NCBI GenBank assembly: GCA_030840615.1
Contig: JAVEEE010000192.1
Location: 1 to 9,710, forward strand
Reading direction: 5' to 3'
Source of the DNA: Frankiaceae bacterium
GTDB taxonomy: Bacteria > Actinomycetota > Actinomycetes > JAFAQI01
Length of the DNA stretch: 9,710 nt
Shown here: positions 5,289 through 9,710 of the stretch, piece by piece
How the letters are laid out: each line of letters opens with the position of its first letter
How positions within the stretch are numbered: position 1 is the stretch's first letter
Position numbers and translations under genes: made by a program
Notes under the pieces: generated by a model
What the model was told of the DNA's origin: nothing
Seen by the model: only the letters and a program-made list of their open reading frames with translations
Databases searched by the model: none

Positions 5289-7256
5289 CTAACGAGATCT
5301 GGTGGCTGCCGGTCCCGTCGCCATGCGCCACTGGTCCCGCCCGGCCGCCTTGGCGGCGTAGAGCGCCTCGTCTGCCGCGCGGATCAGCGTCGCCGCTCCG
5401 TCCCCTTGCGCGGGAAAGACCGCGACTCCGATGGAGATCGTGACAGGCAGCCGGATCTCGCCGACATCGAAGGGCCGCCCGCGGATCGCCGCACAGATCC
5501 GGTCGGCGGTGAGGCCCGCACCCTCTCCCGCGGTCTCCGGCAGTACGACGACGAACTCCTCCCCGCCGTAGCGCGCGACGACGTCGACCTCGCGCACCTC
5601 GACCCGCAGCCGCTCGGCAACCTCGACCAGCACGACGTTGCCGACCTGGTGGCCGTGGACGTCGTTGACCTCCTTGAACAGGTCGAGATCGAGCATGAGC
5701 AAAGCAAGGGGCCGCTGGAACCGCACGGCACGTTCGATCTCGCGCGTGAGCGTCGTCTGGAAGAAGCGATAGTTGCCCAGCCCGGTCAGCCCGTCGGTCA
5801 CCGACAGTCGCTGCGCCTCCTGGTGCAGCAGCACGTTGTCGAGCGCGACGGCAGCCTGCCCGGCGAATGTGCGAATCGTCTCGAGGTCGCCGGCGTCGAA
5901 GGGCCGGCTGTCTGCCCTGTCGTAGAGGTTGAGCACACCGAGGACACCTCCGCTGGTGCGCATCGGGACGCTGATCAGCTCCGTGGCGCTCGGCTCTCCG
6001 CCGGACAGCGTGACCCCGTCGACACCGGCTCGCCCGCGCACCGCTTCTCCGGTGGCGGCCACCGACCCGGTGACGCCGTGCCCGACCCGGACGCGCGACT
6101 GCGCGCCGCGTCGGTCGAGGCCACGGCCGGCGCGCAGCAGCAGCTCGTCGCGGCCCGGCTGCACGACGTACGCCGCGCCTGCGGTCGCCCGCACGCTGCC
6201 GATGGCCGTGTCGAGGATGACGGTGAGGATGCGGCCCAGGTCGTGGGTGCTCGACAACGTGTCGCCGAGCCGGGCCAAGTTGCCGCGCAGCTCGTCGCGG
6301 CTGTTCTCGAGCTCGCCGACGTAGCTCCGCAGCTCGTCGGTCATCTCGTTGAAGGCCTCGGCCAGCTGACCGACCTCGTCCCGGGACCGGATGTCGATGC
6401 GCGTGTCGAGGTCACCCCCCGCGACGCGGGCTGCCGCTGCCGAGAGCTCGGCCAGCGGCCGCGTCGTCACTCGCGCCAGCAGCCAACCGAGCACCGCAGA
6501 GAGCAGCAGTGCCGTGGCCAAGACGGCGACCAGTAGTGCCTCGAGCCTGCCGACCCCGGGCTGATGAACGCTGAGCACGAGGACAGAGCGCCCGGGCCCG
6601 ATCCGGACCGCGGTCGCGAGCCGGTGACCCACAACACGGGTTCCCTCGCGCAGCATTGCCCCCGACTCGTGGGCGAGGTCGCGCGCGTCGCCCGGTCGTT
6701 CGGTCGTGGCGACGACCTGGCCGCCGGCCACCAGCGTCGCGTCCGCATTGGTAGCGGCGGCGATGCGCCGGACGGTGGTGGCGTCGAGGGGAATCGCGAC
6801 CGCGGCCTGCCCGCGGCTGGCCCCTCCGGAGCCCACGACCTTCACCGAGTCGGCGATGGCGGCCAGCAGCGTTGCCGGCGGTTGGGACCTGCTGCACGAC
6901 CCCAGCTCGTCCGGCGTCGGCCGTTCGCCCGTCGGCAGCTGCCCCGCGCTCGCGATCACCCGGTTGTGCCGGTCGGAGACCACGGCATAGCCCGCCAGCT
7001 CACGAGTCACGACGTCCTGCGCTGCCGCGGAAGCACCGCCGGCCGCCTCGCGGGCAAGCACTTCGGCGGCGAGGCGGGCCATGGTGCAGGTCTGCTGCAC
7101 GAGCGCCGCCGCGCCCGCTCGCGACGCCGCGAGCCGGTTGTCAGCAGCAGTGTTCAAGGCGTGCGGCACTCCGCGCCCGACGACGATGGCGGCCACCAGC
7201 AACGGCACGATCACGACGAGAAGGAAGGCGAGGGACAACCGCAACCGCAACGTCAC
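5289..7256 (-). CDS. Membrane-bound HAMP-GAF-GGDEF diguanylate cyclase
   Basis: A 655-residue sensor cyclase predicted to make c-di-GMP from two GTP. Order: membrane helix (about 8-26), extracytoplasmic sensor region (about 30-237, with Cys57 and Cys121), second helix (239-262), HAMP (264-313), short coiled coil (314-335), GAF domain (about 336-475) and GGDEF domain (487-645). The GGDEF domain has DGLTGLGNYRFF (488-499), metal ligand Asp523, base-contact Asn531, GGEEF (564-568), and an intact RxxD inhibitory site (REVD, 555-558) five residues before GGEEF. Asn540 replaces the usual Asp of the GHxxGD motif, a guanine contact. No EAL domain is present. GTG 7256 is chosen for its ideal GGAGG seven bases upstream; the open frame before it is Arg-rich antisense of the divergent gene. 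It ends 10 bp before galU. The ligand of the sensor part is unknown. Confidence 0.92.
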   Translation of the reverse strand: MTLRLRLSLAFLLVVIVPLLVAAIVVGRGVPHALNTAADNRLAASRAGAAALVQQTCTMARLAAEVLAREAAGGASAAAQDVVTRELAGYAVVSDRHNRVIASAGQLPTGERPTPDELGSCSRSQPPATLLAAIADSVKVVGSGGASRGQAAVAIPLDATTVRRIAAATNADATLVAGGQVVATTERPGDARDLAHESGAMLREGTRVVGHRLATAVRIGPGRSVLVLSVHQPGVGRLEALLVAVLATALLLSAVLGWLLARVTTRPLAELSAAAARVAGGDLDTRIDIRSRDEVGQLAEAFNEMTDELRSYVGELENSRDELRGNLARLGDTLSSTHDLGRILTVILDTAIGSVRATAGAAYVVQPGRDELLLRAGRGLDRRGAQSRVRVGHGVTGSVAATGEAVRGRAGVDGVTLSGGEPSATELISVPMRTSGGVLGVLNLYDRADSRPFDAGDLETIRTFAGQAAVALDNVLLHQEAQRLSVTDGLTGLGNYRFFQTTLTREIERAVRFQRPLALLMLDLDLFKEVNDVHGHQVGNVVLVEVAERLRVEVREVDVVARYGGEEFVVVLPETAGEGAGLTADRICAAIRGRPFDVGEIRLPVTISIGVAVFPAQGDGAATLIRAADEALYAAKAAGRDQWRMATGPAATRSR

Positions 7257-7263
7257 CAGCGCG

Positions 7264-7268
7264 CCTCC
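7264..7268 (-). promoter_or_regulatory. Ribosome binding site deciding the cyclase start
   Basis: GGAGG on the minus strand, 7 bases before GTG 7256. It places translation start just before the first membrane helix and rejects a longer Arg-rich reading back into the divergent gene. Confidence 0.75.
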
Positions 7269-7291
7269 GCTGTGGGCCAGCCCCCCGCCTG

Positions 7292-7306
7292 GTGCGATGC
7301 TCGCAC
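7292..7306. repeat. Perfect dyad GTGCGA-TGC-TCGCAC in the divergent spacer
   Basis: A 6+3+6 perfect inverted repeat ends 3 bp before the cyclo-ligase ATG, in the 53-bp gap (7257-7309) between two divergent genes. Any promoter for either gene must overlap this area or lie inside the other gene, so it is a candidate operator. If the cyclo-ligase instead starts at the in-frame GTG 7292, the dyad is coding. I see no convincing -10/-35 pair on either strand in the spacer. Confidence 0.4.
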
Positions 7307-7309
7307 GCC

Positions 7310-7873
7310 ATGGAGGCCAAGCGGTTGCTCCGTTCGAGGCTTCTCTCGGCGCGTGCCTCTCGGTCGCAGGACGAGAGGGTCGCCGCCGGCGGGGCCCTTG
7401 CCCGGCACGGCGCGCCCGCCTGGACCGGGCTGACCACGGTTGCCGCCTACGCCGCATTCGGCACCGAGCCGCCCACGCGGCCGCTTCTCGATGCGCTCAC
7501 CGACGCCGGTGTTCGCGTCCTCCTGCCGATCGTCGACGGTGACGATGTCGACTGGGGCGGCTACGAGGGGTGGGACCGCCTGGTCCCCCATGGACGGCTG
7601 GGCTTGCTCGAGCCCGCGGGAACCCGCCTCGGCCCGGCCGCCCTGCGCGCGGTCGACGTCATCGTCGTACCGGCGCTGGCCGTCGACCGGGCCGGTCATC
7701 GGCTGGGCCGGGGTGCCGGCCACTACGACCGCGCCCTGGCCGCGACGGCGGTGCCGCGGGTCGCCGTCGTCTACGACGACGAGGTGCTCGACACCATCCC
7801 CTCCGAAGCACACGACGTGTTGATGGGCGACGCCCTCTGCCCCAGCGGGTTCGTCCCGTTGGGCGGCGGTTGA
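7310..7873 (+). CDS. 5-formyltetrahydrofolate cyclo-ligase
   Basis: A 187-residue ATP-dependent enzyme converting 5-formyl-THF to 5,10-methenyl-THF, returning a storage folate to the one-carbon pool. Seen are the N-terminal basic helix AKRLLRSRLLSAR (3-15), the substrate segment FGTEPPTRPLLDAL (50-63), DVIVVPALAVDRAGHRLGRGAGHYDR (116-141) with the G-rich ATP/phosphate loop (usual form GxGxGYYDR; here His138 replaces the first Tyr), and a C-terminal HDVLMG (168-173). Length is normal. ATG 7310 has no clear ribosome binding site; an in-frame GTG at 7292 is possible, and a leaderless transcript is another. It is divergent from the cyclase gene and its stop is 5 bp from the convergent transpeptidase stop. 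Rv0992c holds the same place next to galU in M. tuberculosis. Confidence 0.93.
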   Translation: MEAKRLLRSRLLSARASRSQDERVAAGGALARHGAPAWTGLTTVAAYAAFGTEPPTRPLLDALTDAGVRVLLPIVDGDDVDWGGYEGWDRLVPHGRLGLLEPAGTRLGPAALRAVDVIVVPALAVDRAGHRLGRGAGHYDRALAATAVPRVAVVYDDEVLDTIPSEAHDVLMGDALCPSGFVPLGGG

Positions 7874-7878
7874 GCCGG

Positions 7879-9321
7879 TCAGTGCCCGGAGTGGTGCGGG
7901 CTGGGCGACGGCGAGGGCGAGCTGGTCCGGTGGGGCTTGTGCGACGGGCTCGGCGAGGGACTCGGGCTGCTGTCCTGGCTCGGCGGCGGCGTGTAGGCGC
8001 TGCCGGCGGCCGGTGCCTTCGGCTCGGAATCGCGTGGCAACGGCGGGCGCGCGACCACGGCATCCGTGGTGGGGTCGGCGTCGCCGGCCACCCACTTCTT
8101 CCACGACATGTTCCAGTCGGACATGCCGGGGTCGTAGAGATCAGGTGCGGCCGACGTGTTGTAGACGTCGACGATGTCGCCGTGCAGCGACCAGTTGTAG
8201 AACCACTCGGCGTTCGTCGTGCTCAGGTTGACGCAGCCATGCGACACGTTGACGAGCCCTTGCTGGGCGACCGACCACGGCGCGGCATGGACGAATGCGC
8301 CTCCGTAGGAGATGCGAACGTCCCAGTAGACCTGCTCGTAGTAGCCGTCCGGCGAGTCGCGCGGGATGCCGACCGTTGCCGAGTCCATCGTGACGACCTG
8401 CGACCGCTCGAAGGTGATGTGCACGCCGCTCTTGGTCGGGTATTGGTCGCGACCGGCACTGATCGGGAACGTGTGGATCAGCTTGCGGTTCTGGTAGACG
8501 TACATCTCGTGCCGGGCGGCGTCGACCCGGCTGATGTGCGAGTCGCCGATCTTGAATGTCGTCTGGTGGTCGCCGACTCCCCAGACGCCTTTGCCCAGGT
8601 AGAGCCCGCCGAAGTGTGAGCTGACCGTGACTGCCGTGTGCGCCTTCCAGTACGTCGGCGGACGCCAGTGCAGCTCCTGATCGCTCATCCAGTGCCATGC
8701 GCCGACGACGGAGGGCGTGGTCGACACGGCGAGCCGGTGCTGGACCGCTGCCCGCTGCGAGTCGGCGACGGGCCTGGACAGCCGCACGATCACCGGAGAG
8801 CCGACTCCGACGACGTCACCGTCGCCAGGGCTGAGCAGCGCGGTCAGGTGCCGGTGGCTGTCGGTGGCACGGAACCGCAGTGTCTTGGTCACCTCCGCGT
8901 CGCTACCGTCACGCAGCACGACCCGAGCCTGGTAGTGGTTCTGCGGCACGAGCCGCGTCGCGCTCCGCCAACGGGTGCTGTCGGAGTCCATGACACCGTC
9001 GATGACCGTGCCGTTCCGTTGCGTCACGAGGACAGAGCGCAGCGAGGCGTTCTGCGCCTGCAGCGTCAGATGCGCGTTCCACGGGACATGGCCGTGCTTG
9101 AGACCGGCGAGAAGAACCGTCGGCCTACCGGCGCTCCCGGCGTCCGGCCCCGCCTGCCCCACCGGCGCAGTAGGCCCGGAGCTCAGCTGCGTCGCGGCCA
9201 CGACGGCACCACCGACGCCGAGAACGACGACAGCAGCAACGGCCGCGACAGCACCCCGGGAGAACGGACGGATGGCACGCATACGACGTTGAGAACCCTC
9301 TCGTGGGGGAAGCCATTCCAT
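7879..9321 (-). CDS. L,D-transpeptidase (YkuD) with Ig-like domains
   Basis: A 480-residue secreted or membrane-anchored enzyme that forms 3-3 cross-links in peptidoglycan. A hydrophobic signal/anchor segment spans about 22-43 after RR-rich residues, with no lipobox cysteine. Residues about 67-255 look like the two Ig-like domains of mycobacterial-type Ldts. The YkuD catalytic domain (about 262-387) contains YPTKSGVHITF (294-304), GGAFVHAAPW (340-349, His345) and VSHGCVNLS (359-367) with nucleophile Cys363. WNMSWKKW (403-410) follows, then a low-complexity tail. ATG 9321 is given; ATG 9282 (residue 14) is an alternative that keeps the signal segment. Neither has an ideal ribosome site: GGCGG before 9321 sits in a small hairpin, and GAGAGGG is 13 bases before 9282. 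WhiB lies 115 bp upstream in the same orientation. Confidence 0.93.
   Translation of the reverse strand: MEWLPPREGSQRRMRAIRPFSRGAVAAVAAVVVLGVGGAVVAATQLSSGPTAPVGQAGPDAGSAGRPTVLLAGLKHGHVPWNAHLTLQAQNASLRSVLVTQRNGTVIDGVMDSDSTRWRSATRLVPQNHYQARVVLRDGSDAEVTKTLRFRATDSHRHLTALLSPGDGDVVGVGSPVIVRLSRPVADSQRAAVQHRLAVSTTPSVVGAWHWMSDQELHWRPPTYWKAHTAVTVSSHFGGLYLGKGVWGVGDHQTTFKIGDSHISRVDAARHEMYVYQNRKLIHTFPISAGRDQYPTKSGVHITFERSQVVTMDSATVGIPRDSPDGYYEQVYWDVRISYGGAFVHAAPWSVAQQGLVNVSHGCVNLSTTNAEWFYNWSLHGDIVDVYNTSAAPDLYDPGMSDWNMSWKKWVAGDADPTTDAVVARPPLPRDSEPKAPAAGSAYTPPPSQDSSPSPSPSPSHKPHRTSSPSPSPSPHHSGH
7897..7968 (-). repeat. Ser-Pro/His repeat tail of the L,D-transpeptidase
   Basis: Two identical SPSPSPSP blocks (residues 452-459 and 468-475) are separated by SHKPHRTS, giving a 16-residue period, and followed by the terminal HHSGH. 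Such tails are expected to be extended and wall-spanning; the histidines could bind metal, which is inference. Confidence 0.75.
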
Positions 9322-9325
9322 TGTG

Positions 9326-9338
9326 CCGCCTACGGCGG
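9326..9338. promoter_or_regulatory. Small hairpin over the transpeptidase ribosome-binding region
   Basis: On the minus strand CCGCC-GTA-GGCGG forms a 5-bp GC stem, and the GGCGG arm is the only Shine-Dalgarno-like stretch, 4 bases before ATG 9321. The remaining 9339-9436 spacer before whiB shows no gene, no convincing terminator and no clear promoter. Confidence 0.3.
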
Positions 9339-9436
9339 GTTCATGCTCGCTCAGTTAGAGACGCGCTGCTTCGGCGTTTGGTTGCCACGCACGGCGAACA
9401 GTGCACGGGCGGCGGAAGGTGCGGTTGCTGTGTCTG

Positions 9437-9685
9437 TCAGGTGACAAGCGCGGGGGTGGGGGACTTGGCCCAGATCGCCCTTCGTTCGCCCTCGTCGAGG
9501 CCACCCCAGACGCCGAAGGGTTGCCGACTGCTGAGCGCATAGTCGCGACAGCTGTCGACCACCGCGCACGCGCGACAGATCGTCTTGGCCACGGCGACGT
9601 CATCGAGCGCGACACCAGTGCTGCTGACGGGAAAGAACGTGTCCGGCTCCGCCGTCAGGCAGGCTGCCCGGTCAGACCACTCCAC
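9437..9685 (-). CDS. WhiB-family [4Fe-4S] transcriptional regulator, WhiB1-like
   Basis: An 82-residue Wbl protein. Four cluster cysteines are at 9, 37, 40 and 46 (C-x27-C-x2-C-x5-C), followed by the GVWGG turn (58-62) and GLDEGERR. Spacing and wording (EW..RAAC, FFPV, AKTIC, GVWGG) align without gaps to M. tuberculosis WhiB1, which has cysteines at the same positions. Wbl proteins bind the housekeeping sigma factor and sense redox or NO through the cluster. The usual basic C-terminal tail of WhiB1 (KRR-rich) is replaced by IWAKSPTPALVT, so DNA contact may differ. The GTG start at 9685 has a near-perfect GGAGGTGA six bases away (measured from GGAGG). It lies upstream of the transpeptidase gene. 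Its own promoter lies outside the window. Target genes are unknown. Confidence 0.93.
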   Translation of the reverse strand: MEWSDRAACLTAEPDTFFPVSSTGVALDDVAVAKTICRACAVVDSCRDYALSSRQPFGVWGGLDEGERRAIWAKSPTPALVT

Positions 9686-9688
9686 ACT

Positions 9689-9696
9689 TCACCTCC
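9689..9696 (-). promoter_or_regulatory. Strong ribosome binding site of the whiB gene
   Basis: GGAGGTGA, fully complementary to the 16S rRNA anti-Shine-Dalgarno core, 6 bases (from GGAGG) before GTG 9685. It suggests efficient translation and fixes the start. Confidence 0.8.
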
Positions 9697-9710
9697 GCGA
9701 TCTTGGCGCG

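Noticed and set aside
7257..7457. Longer cyclase starting at 7457
   Set aside because: The added segment is Arg-rich shadow of the cyclo-ligase; GTG 7256 has an ideal GGAGG and leads straight into the membrane helix.
7874..7910. Bidirectional terminator between the convergent stops (GCCCG...CGGGC)
   Set aside because: The stem is only 5 bp with an 8-base loop, lies inside transpeptidase coding sequence and has no T-run.
7897..7968. CRISPR or minisatellite array
   Set aside because: The repetition is explained by in-frame Ser-Pro codons in the transpeptidase tail; no spacer-repeat structure is seen here or elsewhere in the window.
9355..9615. Small minus-strand frames overlapping whiB and its downstream gap
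   Set aside because: They are alternative frames of the whiB coding region with no motif or ribosome site of their own.

Overview
The window is high-GC DNA from an actinobacterium. The strongest signs are a WhiB-family iron-sulfur regulator, an actinobacterial SepX/GlpR-type division membrane protein, frequent GTG/TTG starts, and a gene order (5-FTHF cyclo-ligase divergent from galU-moeA-...-rimJ-sepX) that matches the Mycobacterium tuberculosis Rv0992c-Rv0996 block. I cannot assign a genus.

Left end (1-543): a degraded mobile-element scar beside a tRNA gene. A minus-strand fragment carrying a PD-(D/E)xK nuclease motif (about 1-98) abuts the C-terminal remnant of a serine recombinase on the plus strand (about 94-300). 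Both have lost their N-terminal parts at the same point. Next is an intact tRNA-Ala(CGC) with encoded CCA (449-524, minus).

Centre (566-7256, all minus): seven tightly packed genes transcribed leftward. In transcription order they are a membrane GAF-GGDEF diguanylate cyclase, galU, moeA (position of the gephyrin-like glp), moaC, mogA, a RimJ-like acetyltransferase and sepX/glpR. Gaps or overlaps are a few bases, apart from 104 bp before sepX. Two junctions are stop/start overlaps (TTGA, GTGA). The locus joins sugar-nucleotide supply (UDP-glucose), the last steps of molybdenum cofactor synthesis (MoaC, MogA, MoeA), and the MoeA-like/GlpR pair linked to FtsZ and cell division in other actinobacteria. 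A c-di-GMP enzyme sits at its head.

Right part (7310-9685): a 5-formyltetrahydrofolate cyclo-ligase runs divergently from the cyclase gene across a 53-bp spacer holding a perfect dyad. It converges, with a 5-bp gap, on a secreted or anchored L,D-transpeptidase with a repetitive Ser/Pro/His tail. A WhiB1-like regulator lacking the usual basic tail lies upstream of the transpeptidase, in the same orientation.

Most genes are recognisable housekeeping or actinobacterial core genes. The points that deserve attention are the diguanylate cyclase in the galU/moeA/sepX block with an Asn at a guanine-recognition position, coexistence of a real Moco operon with the division receptor, the broken mobile element at the tRNA, and the atypical WhiB1 tail.
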